From: Simiduia agarivorans SA1 = DSM 21679
GTDB taxonomy: Bacteria; Pseudomonadota; Gammaproteobacteria; Pseudomonadales; Cellvibrionaceae
Reading direction: 5' to 3'
Assembly (NCBI RefSeq): GCF_000305785.2
Contig: NC_018868.3
Location: 1,722,001-1,786,000 of the forward strand
DNA length: 64,000 nucleotides
Shown here: positions 9,078 through 18,026 of the stretch, piece by piece
Numbering within the stretch: position 1 is the stretch's first letter
Layout of the letters: each line of letters opens with the position of its first letter
Translations under genes and position numbers: made by a program
The notes under the pieces: generated by a model
Told to the model about the DNA's origin: nothing
Databases searched by the model: none
The model's input: the letters and a program-made list of their open reading frames with translations, nothing else

Positions 9078-9986
9078 ATGAAAACCAAACTCTTCAGTTA
9101 TCTGGCCCCCGAGCAACTGGAAGCTTTTGAAGTGACCGCGCGGGTAGGCTCTTTTTCCGCCGCCGCCCGCACCCTGGGCAAGGCCCAGTCCACCATTTCG
9201 GGGCTGATCAATAATCTGGAGATTGATACCGGGCTGGAGCTTTTCGACCGCTCCCGGCGCGAGCCGCACCTGACCGAACACGGCCAGTCACTGCTGGCGG
9301 AAGTGCGCGCGGTGATGAATGCCTTTAACCGGCTGGATGCGAAAACCCGCAGTCTGGTGGCGGGCGTGGAGGACAGTATTACCCTGGCCGTGGACGAAGC
9401 GGCCATTTCCCGGGGCCAGCTGCACACTACCCTGGCGGCTTTCAGCGAAGCGTTTCAGACCGTCTCCTTGCACCTGCTGCTGGCGCCGGAAAACGACCCG
9501 GCCATGCTGATCCGCGAAGGCCGGGCCGACCTGGGCCTGATGCTGGCAGGCGATGATTACCCCGAGCAATTCCAATTCAAGGGCATTGGCACCACTTATT
9601 TTGAGGCGGTGGTAGGCGCCCAGCATCCGCTCGCGCAGCTTGCCGAAGTGAGTGCCAACAACCTGCGCGACCACCTGCACCTGCGCATTGCCGGCCGCGG
9701 CCGGGAAGGCACCGCCAGCAGCGATTTCAGCCACCGGGCCTGGTATGTGGACAGCCACAGCCAGCTGATCGATATGGTGCGCAATGGCCTGGGTTGGGCG
9801 GCCGCGCCCTCGCACCTGGTGGCGCCGCATCTGGCCGACGGCAGTCTGGTGAAACTGCCCACCAGTTACCAGCTCACCCCCTTTCCCCACGGCGTAGACC
9901 TGATCTGGCCCCAAAGCCGGACGCTGGGGCATGCCAGCCGGTGGTTGATTGATACGCTGGCGAAGCAGGTGAGTGGGAAGCGGTAG
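9078..9986 (+). CDS. LysR-family transcriptional regulator
   Basis: 302 residues. The N-terminal winged helix-turn-helix reads LEAFEVTARVGSFSAAARTLGKAQSTISGLINNLE (about 13-47), typical of LysR proteins, followed by a periplasmic-binding-protein-like effector domain (about 90-295). An ATG with GGAG upstream (9066-9070) fixes the start. The 160-bp divergent spacing from the amidase gene is the usual LysR layout, so that gene is the likeliest target, with the effector possibly the amidase substrate or product. It is read as a cytoplasmic DNA-binding tetramer by family analogy. Confidence 0.9.
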   Translation: MKTKLFSYLAPEQLEAFEVTARVGSFSAAARTLGKAQSTISGLINNLEIDTGLELFDRSRREPHLTEHGQSLLAEVRAVMNAFNRLDAKTRSLVAGVEDSITLAVDEAAISRGQLHTTLAAFSEAFQTVSLHLLLAPENDPAMLIREGRADLGLMLAGDDYPEQFQFKGIGTTYFEAVVGAQHPLAQLAEVSANNLRDHLHLRIAGRGREGTASSDFSHRAWYVDSHSQLIDMVRNGLGWAAAPSHLVAPHLADGSLVKLPTSYQLTPFPHGVDLIWPQSRTLGHASRWLIDTLAKQVSGKR

Positions 9987-9995
9987 CTTTGTGGA

Positions 9996-10178
9996 GATGG
10001 GCAATAGGGCAGACATTCCGGGGACGCGTAAATACATCCATGTAGCTCGACGGCGGCCCTACGGGGCCTGCCCTCAATCAAAGATTGAGGGCGTTTCAAC
10101 GATTGCAAAGCATGCTTTGCAAGCAACCGTTGAAACCCATGCCGCCGACGCCCCTCCACATCTACCCTATCGCCCATC
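9996..10178. repeat. 183-bp interspersed palindromic element with nested inverted repeats
   Basis: The ends are a 14-bp inverted repeat with one mismatch: GATGGGCAATAGGG (9996-10009) and CCCTATCGCCCATC (10165-10178). Inside are two further palindromes: CCCTCAATC-AAA-GATTGAGGG (about 10072-10092), and a longer one centred on GCAAAGCATGCTTTGC (about 10105-10120) flanked by GTTTCAACG and CGTTGAAAC. Nothing in it looks coding. The architecture is that of a non-autonomous, REP/MITE-like element. It fills most of the 316-bp gap between the LysR and MFS genes; no terminator was recognised in the remainder. Confidence 0.65.
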
Positions 10179-10302
10179 CTTAACCCGATAGATTTATCAA
10201 CCTCTGCATATTCAAACTATCGCCAAAACCGATACCTTATCACTCGGGTAGCCGCTTCTGCCGTTAGATACTGAACGCTGAACTCACAATAAAAGTAAAT
10301 CC

Positions 10303-11469
10303 ATGCAAACCACAGCTAACCACCCCCTCGCCCTTGCCAGCCTGTTGATGGTGGCCATGATGGGCGCGTCTATTCTCACGCTGCTGCCCTTGTGGGTGGG
10401 TGCGCTCACCGACCTGAATCTTTACAGCCAGCAGCAAATCGGCTGGCTCGCGGCGGCCGACGTGGTGGGTATTTTTGCCGCCAGCGCTTCGGCCATTGTG
10501 TGGGTGCGGCGCCTCGCCTGGCGCCCGACATTAATGGGCGGCCTGGGCCTGTTTCTGATGGCCAACTTGTTGTGTTTGCTGGTCACCGATGTGGCCGCAT
10601 TGATGGCCCTGCGGGTGGTGGCCGGGCTTGGCTGTGGCGCTGCCTATGCGGTGGCACTGGCAGGCCTGGGCGATCATGAACGGCCGGATTTTGCCTTCGG
10701 GCTGATGGTGACCGCGCAAGTGGTATTCGGGACACTCGGCTTTTTCTGGGCGCCCGGGTTTATTGCCGAGTGGGGCATCGATGGCTTTTTTCATTATCTG
10801 AATCTGTGGTTGCTGGCCACGTTAATGGCGTGCTTTCTTTGCACACCCAGCAGCAGTAAAGCGTCAGGCGAATCTGCCTTCGCGTTAAAACCGTTACTTA
10901 CCGGCAATGCACTGCTGGTATTTGCCACCACCGTGGTTTACTACCTGGGTGTGAGCGCCGTGTGGGCCTATCTGGAGCGTTTAGGCATCAGCATGGGCCT
11001 GACCGGTGAACAGGTGGGCGACTGGCTCGGTACCGGTTTTGCCATCAGCGGCGCCGGCTCTTTTGTGGCCGCGTTCATTGGGCGGGTAACCGGCAAACTG
11101 GCTGCGTTTTCCGGCGCGCTGGTGTTGCAGACAGTGGCGATTTTCTGGCTGATGGGCGACCCGCTCAATCTTGCGCTGGTGAGCCTGTATGCGGTCAGCA
11201 CCATTGTGTTCCAGTTTTTCTGGAGCTTTGCCGTGCCTCTGTTGATGGATCGCTTTAACAGCGTGGATGCCAGCGGCCGGCTCATTGTGTTGTGCGCCAG
11301 CGCGTTCAAAATTGGCGAAATTCTGGGCCCGCCCATGGCCGCAGCGTTGATTGTGGAGGGTAACTACACGCCGGTGTTGTGGTTGGGCGTAGTGGCTTTC
11401 GGTATCAGCTGGGTGCTGTTTGCCGTGTTGGAAATGCGCCTGAAAAACGCGCGGGTGAACCACGCGTGA
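10303..11469 (+). CDS. Major facilitator superfamily transporter
   Basis: 388 residues, almost entirely hydrophobic with about 12 predicted membrane helices, consistent with an inner-membrane MFS permease of the shorter kind. The substrate cannot be told from sequence. Its stop codon overlaps the GTG start of the exported M1-type peptidase gene by 4 bases (GTGA at 11466-11469), so the two are translationally coupled and probably act together. Downstream on the same strand are an NlpC/P60-like protein, an AmiD-like amidase and an NAGPA-like glycosidase. Uptake or efflux of peptides, amino acids or muropeptides is therefore a reasonable but unproven guess. Confidence 0.85.
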   Translation: MQTTANHPLALASLLMVAMMGASILTLLPLWVGALTDLNLYSQQQIGWLAAADVVGIFAASASAIVWVRRLAWRPTLMGGLGLFLMANLLCLLVTDVAALMALRVVAGLGCGAAYAVALAGLGDHERPDFAFGLMVTAQVVFGTLGFFWAPGFIAEWGIDGFFHYLNLWLLATLMACFLCTPSSSKASGESAFALKPLLTGNALLVFATTVVYYLGVSAVWAYLERLGISMGLTGEQVGDWLGTGFAISGAGSFVAAFIGRVTGKLAAFSGALVLQTVAIFWLMGDPLNLALVSLYAVSTIVFQFFWSFAVPLLMDRFNSVDASGRLIVLCASAFKIGEILGPPMAAALIVEGNYTPVLWLGVVAFGISWVLFAVLEMRLKNARVNHA

Positions 11470-13532
11470 AACCGGTGCGCCTGCTTTGCCTGGCCGCCTG
11501 CGGTCTGTTCAGCCTGAGCGTACAGGCCGACAAATTCGCGCCCCTGTCGCAAGCGGATCTTGGCCTGGGTGAATACCGCAGCCACACGGGCCTGCCTTCG
11601 GCAAACTACTGGCAACAACAGGTGGATTACAACATTCACGCCGCGCTTACGGTTGAACCCAAACACCGGCGCGTACATATTGATGGCCGCGCGAAGGTGC
11701 GCTACCACAACAACAGTCCGCAGCCATTGCACAGTTTGTTGTTTTTGCTGGATCTGAATAGGCTTCAACCGGGCGCGCCCAGTCTGAAGCCAGTGCCACA
11801 ATCCGATGCCCTGGGCTTTCACGGGCTGACAGTTTCACACCAGAACACACCGCTCGGCATTACGATCAATCACACGCTCATGACCGTTCAACTGGAACAA
11901 CCGCTGGCCAGCGGTGATTCCATTGAGCTGGCTATGCAATGGCGTGCGGTTTTGCCCGATAAAGTCAGCAGCGGCACCCGGGCCGGTGTGGAATGGTTAG
12001 CCGATAACAGCCCCATTGTCATTGGCGCGCAATGGTTTCCACGCGCGGCGGCCTTTACCGACGCCAGCGGCTGGTCGGATAAACCTTTTTTAGGCCAGGG
12101 CGAATTTTCCACGGAATTTGGCGATTATCAGGTCACCCTGGATGTGCCCGCCAACTTTATTGTGGCCGCCAGCGGCCGCCCGGTGGTCCAACCGCTAAAT
12201 AATCTCGGTGCCAAACAAGCCCGAAAAAATCGACGCGCAGGTATCGCGAAAACGCGCCGGACCTGGACCTTCGACAGCCCCCAACCGCTGCGGGATTTTA
12301 CCTTTGCCGCCTCACCCGCCTTCCAGGTACTGACAAAACAAGATGCGCAAGGGCGCCAATTACAGGCACTGTTTCCCGAAGAAGCCGCGCCCCTGTGGCA
12401 GCGCTTCGCCTTACCGGCGGCCGACTACACCTTGCAGGTGTTTGACCATGCGCTCGCCCCCCTGCCCTATACCCACATCAACCTGGTCAACGTGGCCGGG
12501 CACGGCATGGAATACCCGGGGCTCGCCACCATCAGCACCCGACCCGACCGCAAAAAACACAGTGAACAAACACCTGCGTGGGACGCGCTCACCAAATACG
12601 ATTTTATCGGCACCGTTATTCACGAGCTGGGTCACAACTATGTGCCTATGGTGGTGAATACACTGGAACGGGAATGGGCCTGGCTGGATGAAGGTTGGGT
12701 GAGTTTTATTGAATACCGGGCCGAACACGGCTGGGAAGGCAACTTTGATGTGATTTACGGCGAACCGCGCAGCGTGACCGCCTACATGGCGGGGCCGGAT
12801 CACCAACCGGTGATGACTGAAGCGGATGAACTCCAACAAAAGATCGCCAACGCCTACAATAAAACCGCTGTCAACCTGAACCTGTTGCGCTATCTCGTGC
12901 TGGGGCCGGAAACCTTTGATGCCGCGCTGAAAGATTTTTACCGGCACTGGCAATTCAAGCGCCCGCTGCCGGGCGATTTTTTCCGCGCCATGGAAACCGC
13001 TGCCGGTCGGGACCTGAGTTGGTTCTGGCGCAGTTTCTTTTTTAATGCGGCCAGTCTTGATGTGGAAATTACCGGCCTGCAGTGTGGAGAAAAAATTATG
13101 ACGCTTGCGCCGCGCAACATGCCGGCTGCACCGGCGCTCGCCAATAACCCGGCGCTGGCACCGTTGGCGCCCTACCACACCCACACGCACCCGGCCTTGG
13201 CGGACATTTACACCGATAACGCCCAGGCGGCATCACAATGGATTGAATCCACTGCGCCGTCCACCCGCCAATGCCAGGTGCAGATCACCAAACGCGGTGG
13301 CGCGGTGGCACCTGTGCCGGTGGTGATCGGATTGGATAGCCATCGCATTCGCCAGTTCACCGTGCCGGCTCTGGCCTGGCAACAGGCCACAACTCAGGCC
13401 GATGGCAGCAGCTACTTGCAATGGCCAATTGCGCTGGCAGATAACGAATCAATTAGCTGGTTGCAGCTCGACCCGCACTCACTTCTGCCGGATACCCAAC
13501 CGGCCAACAACGCTGTAGAGGTTACGCCATGA
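11466..13532 (+). CDS. Exported M1-family zinc metallopeptidase
   Basis: 688 residues from the GTG at 11466, which overlaps the MFS stop and opens a clean signal peptide (KPVRLLCLAACGLFSLSVQA). HELGH at about 386-390 and Glu at about 409 in WLDEGWVSF give HExxH-X18-E, the M1 aminopeptidase zinc site. The N-terminal 280 residues are beta-rich, as in the saddle domain of M1 enzymes. An upstream GAMEN-like stretch reads GHGMEYPGLATIS (about 345-357), in line with an M1-type substrate pocket. The C-terminal 150 residues are of unclear fold. It is 4-base coupled to the MFS gene before it and to the NlpC/P60-like gene after it, so it probably acts in the periplasm or outside on peptides. It differs from cytoplasmic PepN in length and export. 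Confidence 0.88.
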   Translation: MKPVRLLCLAACGLFSLSVQADKFAPLSQADLGLGEYRSHTGLPSANYWQQQVDYNIHAALTVEPKHRRVHIDGRAKVRYHNNSPQPLHSLLFLLDLNRLQPGAPSLKPVPQSDALGFHGLTVSHQNTPLGITINHTLMTVQLEQPLASGDSIELAMQWRAVLPDKVSSGTRAGVEWLADNSPIVIGAQWFPRAAAFTDASGWSDKPFLGQGEFSTEFGDYQVTLDVPANFIVAASGRPVVQPLNNLGAKQARKNRRAGIAKTRRTWTFDSPQPLRDFTFAASPAFQVLTKQDAQGRQLQALFPEEAAPLWQRFALPAADYTLQVFDHALAPLPYTHINLVNVAGHGMEYPGLATISTRPDRKKHSEQTPAWDALTKYDFIGTVIHELGHNYVPMVVNTLEREWAWLDEGWVSFIEYRAEHGWEGNFDVIYGEPRSVTAYMAGPDHQPVMTEADELQQKIANAYNKTAVNLNLLRYLVLGPETFDAALKDFYRHWQFKRPLPGDFFRAMETAAGRDLSWFWRSFFFNAASLDVEITGLQCGEKIMTLAPRNMPAAPALANNPALAPLAPYHTHTHPALADIYTDNAQAASQWIESTAPSTRQCQVQITKRGGAVAPVPVVIGLDSHRIRQFTVPALAWQQATTQADGSSYLQWPIALADNESISWLQLDPHSLLPDTQPANNAVEVTP

Positions 13533-14053
13533 ATCGCTTTATATTCGCCACCTTGCTTGCGCTGAGCCTGAATGCCTGTACGCACGCAGCCCCGGAACCC
13601 GGGCTTGCCGACAAACTGGTTAACGCCGCCCTGCCCTGGCAGGATCAACCGTTTCGCGTGGGCAAGGCCGAGCAATGCATGAACTGGACCCGCGAAGTGT
13701 TGGTGGCCGCCTGCGGCGAAAGATTCCGCATGCTGGAAACCCAAGCCCCCTGGGACAAGCACCTGCTGGGCGCAGACGATAAACTCCTGCCCGAACACGC
13801 CGATTCACTGGCGGCGGATGAATTCGGCCAGAAAATTGAAAACCCGGCACAACTGCAGGCGGGTGACCTGGTATTTTTCAAAAACACCTACGGTAACTGG
13901 GCCGAGGGCGTCATCACCCACGTGGGCATTGCGCTGGGTGATGGCACCTACATTCACCGCATGACCTCCAACCAAGGGTTGGTGAAAATTGAGCCGGTGC
14001 CCGTAGAGGACTTTGCAGCCGGCATCCGCTTGAACGATACTCTTTGCCAGTAA
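13529..14053 (+). CDS. NlpC/P60-like lipoprotein (putative cell-wall peptidase)
   Basis: 174 residues, with ATG overlapping the previous stop by 4 bases. The lipobox LNAC near residue 17 marks a lipoprotein. A Cys in AEQCMNWTREVL (about 50) followed by the hydrophobic block LQAGDLVFFKNTYG and then ITHVGIALGDGTYIHR is the Cys/His layout of the NlpC/P60-CHAP papain-like fold, in which such enzymes cut peptide bonds of peptidoglycan stems. Short for the family and divergent, so both the exact bond cut and activity are inferred. Its position between a peptidase and an AmiD-like amidase supports a cell-wall role. Confidence 0.7.
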   Translation: MNRFIFATLLALSLNACTHAAPEPGLADKLVNAALPWQDQPFRVGKAEQCMNWTREVLVAACGERFRMLETQAPWDKHLLGADDKLLPEHADSLAADEFGQKIENPAQLQAGDLVFFKNTYGNWAEGVITHVGIALGDGTYIHRMTSNQGLVKIEPVPVEDFAAGIRLNDTLCQ

Positions 14054-14082
14054 AACCCCAATAAGCCACACAAGGAATCACC

Positions 14083-14994
14083 GTGAAAGCTTTTATCGCC
14101 GCCAGCCTGCTGGTTTCACTCTGCGCTTGCAGTTCGCTTTCGGACCGACCCTATCCGCTGGAAGTGGTGACCTCCGAAAACAGCAGCGAGCGTGTGCGCT
14201 TTCTGGTAATGCATTACACGGCCATTGATTTCGACCGGTCCCTGCGCGCACTCACCTTGCCCAGCAACAATCCGGTGAGTTCGCATTATCTGATTCCCGA
14301 GCGCGATGACCCCAGCTACCCGCACGATGAATTAAAAGTATTCCAGCTGGTGGATGAACACCGGCGTGCCTGGCACGCCGGCCCCGGCAAATGGGAAGAT
14401 CGCGAACAGGTGAACGATCAATCCATCGGCATTGAGATCGTCAACCGCGCCCACTGCCACCCGCCCATGGAACAGACCAAAGCGGGCATTTGTTTTTTTC
14501 CCGAATTTGATCGCGAACAGATCGAACTGGTGATTCAGCTTTCAAAAGATATCCTGGCGCGTAATCCCGACATCACACCCACCCGCGTGGTGGGCCACGG
14601 CGACATCCTGCCCCAGTTCAAAAACGATCCGGGCCCCCGTTTCCCCTGGCAGCAACTGGCCGCGGCCGGCGTTGGCGCCTGGTATGACGACGCCACGGTG
14701 ATCCGCTACTTTGACCAATTGAGTGCCGCCACGGAAACCGACCCAGCCGACAGTGAGCGTGAATTCGTCGGCTTACTGGCCGCCTATGGCTACGGCATTG
14801 ATCCCAAAGACTACACAGAGACTGATCTGTCACTGTATGTAAGCGCCTTCCAATACCACTTCCGGGCCTGGAAAGTGGACGGCGAAATAGACGCGCACAG
14901 CCACGCAATTCTGTTGGCACTGATTGAAAAATATTTCCCTGAAAACCTGCCTGAAAACTATCGGACCGGAACAATGCCCGAAACCGATGGCTGA
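14083..14994 (+). CDS. AmiD-like N-acetylmuramoyl-L-alanine amidase lipoprotein
   Basis: 303 residues starting at GTG 14083 with AAGGAA about 8 nt upstream. The lipobox LCAC (about 13-16) predicts lipid anchoring. An Amidase_2/AmpD-type domain is seen with candidate zinc ligands His in LVMHYTAID, His in VVGHGDILP and Asp in NDPGPRFPW, plus the GIEIVN segment. The last 80 residues (FVGLLAAYGYG...DAHSHAILLALIEKY) match a PG_binding_1 module. This is the AmiD layout: an amidase that removes stem peptides from MurNAc or anhydro-MurNAc, usually at the outer membrane. It fits the surrounding set of exported cell-wall enzymes. Confidence 0.9.
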   Translation: MKAFIAASLLVSLCACSSLSDRPYPLEVVTSENSSERVRFLVMHYTAIDFDRSLRALTLPSNNPVSSHYLIPERDDPSYPHDELKVFQLVDEHRRAWHAGPGKWEDREQVNDQSIGIEIVNRAHCHPPMEQTKAGICFFPEFDREQIELVIQLSKDILARNPDITPTRVVGHGDILPQFKNDPGPRFPWQQLAAAGVGAWYDDATVIRYFDQLSAATETDPADSEREFVGLLAAYGYGIDPKDYTETDLSLYVSAFQYHFRAWKVDGEIDAHSHAILLALIEKYFPENLPENYRTGTMPETDG

Positions 14995-15064
14995 TCATTT
15001 TTCATCTTGGGCCCGGGTCTCTAGCATGGCGTTTTCCAGAAAGCCCATAGCAAGGACCCGGCCG

Positions 15065-15997
15065 ATGGCAGACCTCAATCGCATTTCCCCCTACCTGTTT
15101 TCACTCTGCACAACAGCACTGGTTACCGGCTGCGGCGGCGGTGGCGGCACCAAAGCCAATCACACCACGCAGGAGACGCCGGCCGCCATTCAATGGACCG
15201 ATCGCAGCACCGAGCACTACTTTCCCGCTGGCGTGCAATACCAGTTTGCCAATATCGATGGTGCCGATGCGCATCTCGTAACCGTGGACCTGAACCAGCC
15301 TCACCTGCAAGTGGAAGCGGTTAAAGCCGAGCAGGCTCAGGCAATTTTTAACTACACCTTTGAGCCCGGTGTGGTAGTGGCCATCAACGGGGGTTTCTTT
15401 TCCGGCAACAGCAGTTACTCGGCGGTGATCAATCAAGGCGAAGTGTTGGCACGCAATATCACCGCACTGAACCGCAATGGCCAGAGCTATCCGGTGATCC
15501 GCAGCGCCTTAACACTGGACAGTGATAATCAGGCAAGCATTGAATGGCTGTATCATTTTGAATTGAATGCCAACGGCGGTTACGCCTTTGACGCGCCGCT
15601 GGCCTACACCGGCAGCAACAGTGCAGCACTGGCCGCACCGGAAAAAGCCAATGGCACACCCATAGCGCCTAACATGGCCATCGGCGGCGGGCCCACGCTG
15701 ATTAAAAATGGCGCAGAAAAGCTTACCTACAATGAAGAAATATTCTGGGGCTCTGGCGTGGAGCTGAACGATCAACGGCCACGCACCGCTGTGTGCGTAA
15801 CCGACCAAAATCACCTTCGCCTGCTGGTGATCAGCCGCTATGCCCTGCAGGATTTACCGGCACTACTGCTGGATCTGGATTGCACAGACGCCATGAATCT
15901 GGACGGCGGCGGTTCATCGGCCATGGCCTTTAATGATCAGGCCATTTACGACCAGGGCCGGGCAGTGCCATCGGCACTGGTGATTAAGGAACTGTAA
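15065..15997 (+). CDS. Phosphodiester glycosidase (NAGPA-domain) lipoprotein
   Basis: 310 residues. Start ATG 15065 is chosen because AAGGA (15051-15055) lies 9 nt upstream and a lipoprotein signal (LVTGC) follows. The phosphodiester glycosidase domain (PF09992, formerly linked to DUF2233) is recognised from NGGFFSGNSSYSAVINQG, MAIGGGPTLIKNG, QRPRTAVCVT and the C-terminal DAMNLDGGGSSAMAF. Family members remove sugars held by phosphodiester linkage: human NAGPA uncovers mannose-6-phosphate, and a Bacillus member acts on teichoic-acid glucose. In a Gram-negative cell-wall locus the substrate is open; exopolysaccharide or environmental teichoic acid are possibilities. It ends 14 bases into the convergent L,D-transpeptidase-like gene. 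Confidence 0.85.
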   Translation: MADLNRISPYLFSLCTTALVTGCGGGGGTKANHTTQETPAAIQWTDRSTEHYFPAGVQYQFANIDGADAHLVTVDLNQPHLQVEAVKAEQAQAIFNYTFEPGVVVAINGGFFSGNSSYSAVINQGEVLARNITALNRNGQSYPVIRSALTLDSDNQASIEWLYHFELNANGGYAFDAPLAYTGSNSAALAAPEKANGTPIAPNMAIGGGPTLIKNGAEKLTYNEEIFWGSGVELNDQRPRTAVCVTDQNHLRLLVISRYALQDLPALLLDLDCTDAMNLDGGGSSAMAFNDQAIYDQGRAVPSALVIKEL

Positions 15998-16742
15998 CCA
16001 ACGGCAATGCCCAATCCGCTCTTAGCCGCTGATAGTCTGCCCGTGTGAGTTGAACCAGCACGGGCGATTGGTCAGCCTTCAACCACGCCAGCAATTGATC
16101 TATGGCGGACTCGTCCAACGCCGTGCAACCGGCAGTGGGTTTATCGGCGGCGCGCCAGATGTGCATAAAAATGCAGCTGCCGGCGCCCGCTTGGTTGTGT
16201 GGATTGTGGCCGACGAAAATGCCTTTATTGTATTGGCTATCTTTAAGGTGCAGATCGCGCCGCATGGGTTCAGTGCTGCCGTCTATTAATTCTGCATTGG
16301 CATCGGTTTTGATCAGGGTCTGGTTGTAGAGCGGCGAAGCGGGCACGTCTACACAGTAGTGTTCTTTTGTCATGGGCTGATAGTGCAACCCGGTAACCAG
16401 TTCAGACCCGGCACCAAAGGCATCGCCCAGATAAAATACACCGGCCGGTGCTTTGCCATCGCCTTCGCGCTTCTGCACGCCAATTTGCGCCGGGTGCAAG
16501 CCAATGCCCCAGGCGAGCCCAGTGCGGCCCAATGTCACCGGCACCGGTCCACTATGGGATTGCCAGTGCGCCTGATCACGGTAGAAGGTGTAGAGCATCG
16601 CTGTCTGGCTGTTTTCGGATTCCGCCAGCACCAACACCATTTGCTGACTGGCAACGGGAATCGCGTGCTCTGTCGCCATTGCCGGCGCACCCGAGCACAA
16701 GATCATCAAAACGAATGTCCCGAACAGAGTCTTCAGATTCAT
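15984..16742 (-). CDS. L,D-transpeptidase (YkuD-fold) exported protein
   Basis: 252 residues with a signal peptide (TLFGTFVLMILCSGAPAMA). The catalytic YkuD region is recognised by IFMHIWRAADKPTAGCTALDE, in which the His and the Cys of AGC correspond to the HxX(14-17)[ST]xGC motif, though Ser-His-Gly is replaced by Thr-Ala-Gly. KREGDGKAPAGVFYLGDAFG is the typical upstream block (EGDgkTPeG). Enzymes of this fold form or cut L,D-crosslinks, or attach proteins to meso-DAP. Close relatives of this subtype, with YafK/ErfK-like blocks, are often hydrolases. Its start abuts the stop of the beta-lactamase-fold gene (16743), so it is the last gene of the minus-strand arm. Confidence 0.85.
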   Translation of the reverse strand: MNLKTLFGTFVLMILCSGAPAMATEHAIPVASQQMVLVLAESENSQTAMLYTFYRDQAHWQSHSGPVPVTLGRTGLAWGIGLHPAQIGVQKREGDGKAPAGVFYLGDAFGAGSELVTGLHYQPMTKEHYCVDVPASPLYNQTLIKTDANAELIDGSTEPMRRDLHLKDSQYNKGIFVGHNPHNQAGAGSCIFMHIWRAADKPTAGCTALDESAIDQLLAWLKADQSPVLVQLTRADYQRLRADWALPLVTVP

Positions 16743-18026
16743 TTAATGCTCCAACGATTTAATTGCTGTGTAGGCGGCATCGATCAAGGCTTCTTCCCAC
16801 ACATAGAGTGCCGAGAATTCGCCAGAATAATCGCGACTGCGATCAGTGCCGTTAATCAGATACACCAACCCCCAACGCCCTACCGGATCGGCCAGTACAC
16901 CGGTGACCGCACCGTAAGCATCACCGAGGTGGCCACACATAGTCAGTCCGCCTTCGGCCAGCAGGCGGTCGCCATTCGCCACATCACGGGTGCAGTGTAC
17001 GCCCAGACCATAGGCCTGAAACAAGCCGCCGTAAGTATCGCCATTATTGCCGTTGAATTGCCATCGCGGGCTACGCAAGGTTGCCAGTGAGGAGTTGGAC
17101 AGCAACGCCGTTGCGGGCGGTGTGTCATACAGCCAGGGAATGAGTTTTGCGAGTTGCGCGACACTCGTACGCAAGCCTCCCTGCGGTGAAAAGACACCGC
17201 CGTTCATGCCCGGTTGGTAATTGGCGGCTACCGCCACCGGCTCGCCGGTAATGAACGACGTGACCCATGCACCGGCCTCGCGCCGGAATAAGCTGGCGGT
17301 GGCAATGCCGGCCAGATCCTCGGGATTAAAACTGGCCTGCACGCCGGCGGGCTGCAGCAGCATCTGGAATACCCACTGATCAAACCGCATGCCGACTGCC
17401 GCTTCCAATGCGGTAGCAGCCACCACATAGTTAAGATTGGCGTACTGAAAATAGTTGCCCGTAATGACTGTATCCTGCCAATGGGAGGCCGGCGCGCGCT
17501 GATACCAATCGGCCAGTGTTTCATCGGCGTCGATCACATAACCGGCAGCGTCACTCAGGCCACTGGTGTGGCTGAGTAATTGCGCAAGTGTGGGCAAATA
17601 ATCCGGTTGCGCTGGCGGCCGCAGTGAGAAATTCAATAGTGATTCGACTGGCTGATCCCAGGCCAGCAAACCGCGCTCAACCGCCACGCCAATGGCCAGC
17701 GCGGTAATCCATTTGGATACACTGGCCACGCGCAGCGCGTGTTGGGGAGTAAGGTTTTGGGGTGGATCAAAATGCGCGTGTCCGGCACTGCCGGCATACA
17801 CCAGTGATTCATCAACCACCAATGCCAATTGCACGCCTGCCACGGGTACGTCGGTGTGTTGCACCAATGCCTCCAGCGTGGCATTGAGCGATGCGCTATC
17901 CAGTTGCGGGCCTTCATAGGGCACATAGGGCGGCGGCTCTTGTGGGGGCGCAGAATTACCGCCACCACAGGCGGTGAGGCACATCACCGCCATAAAAACC
18001 AGTGCGTTACTGAGCCGGGCTTTCAT
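16743..18026 (-). CDS. Serine beta-lactamase-fold hydrolase lipoprotein (AmiE/class C-like)
   Basis: 427 residues from ATG 18026, which gives a lipoprotein signal (VFMAVMCLTACGGG) and overlaps the preceding nagZ-like gene by 20 bases. SxxK appears as ASVSKWITA and YxN as YANLNYVVAA, so the catalytic residues of the PF00144 family are present. This family includes class C beta-lactamases, DD-peptidases, esterases and the Bacillus N-acetylmuramyl-L-alanine amidase AmiE. Coupling to a lipoprotein NagZ-like glycosidase is the same pairing as nagZ-amiE in Bacillus subtilis, which favours a muropeptide amidase role. That role is inference; resistance to beta-lactams is not implied. Confidence 0.85.
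   Translation of the reverse strand: MKARLSNALVFMAVMCLTACGGGNSAPPQEPPPYVPYEGPQLDSASLNATLEALVQHTDVPVAGVQLALVVDESLVYAGSAGHAHFDPPQNLTPQHALRVASVSKWITALAIGVAVERGLLAWDQPVESLLNFSLRPPAQPDYLPTLAQLLSHTSGLSDAAGYVIDADETLADWYQRAPASHWQDTVITGNYFQYANLNYVVAATALEAAVGMRFDQWVFQMLLQPAGVQASFNPEDLAGIATASLFRREAGAWVTSFITGEPVAVAANYQPGMNGGVFSPQGGLRTSVAQLAKLIPWLYDTPPATALLSNSSLATLRSPRWQFNGNNGDTYGGLFQAYGLGVHCTRDVANGDRLLAEGGLTMCGHLGDAYGAVTGVLADPVGRWGLVYLINGTDRSRDYSGEFSALYVWEEALIDAAYTAIKSLEH

Noticed and set aside
9288..10037. 249-codon minus-strand frame
   Set aside because: Antisense to the LysR gene and running into the palindromic repeat; no motif or ribosome site.
16743..18026. Beta-lactamase resistance gene
   Set aside because: The fold is shared by many hydrolases; a lipoprotein coupled to NagZ fits a muropeptide amidase better, and no resistance context is seen.
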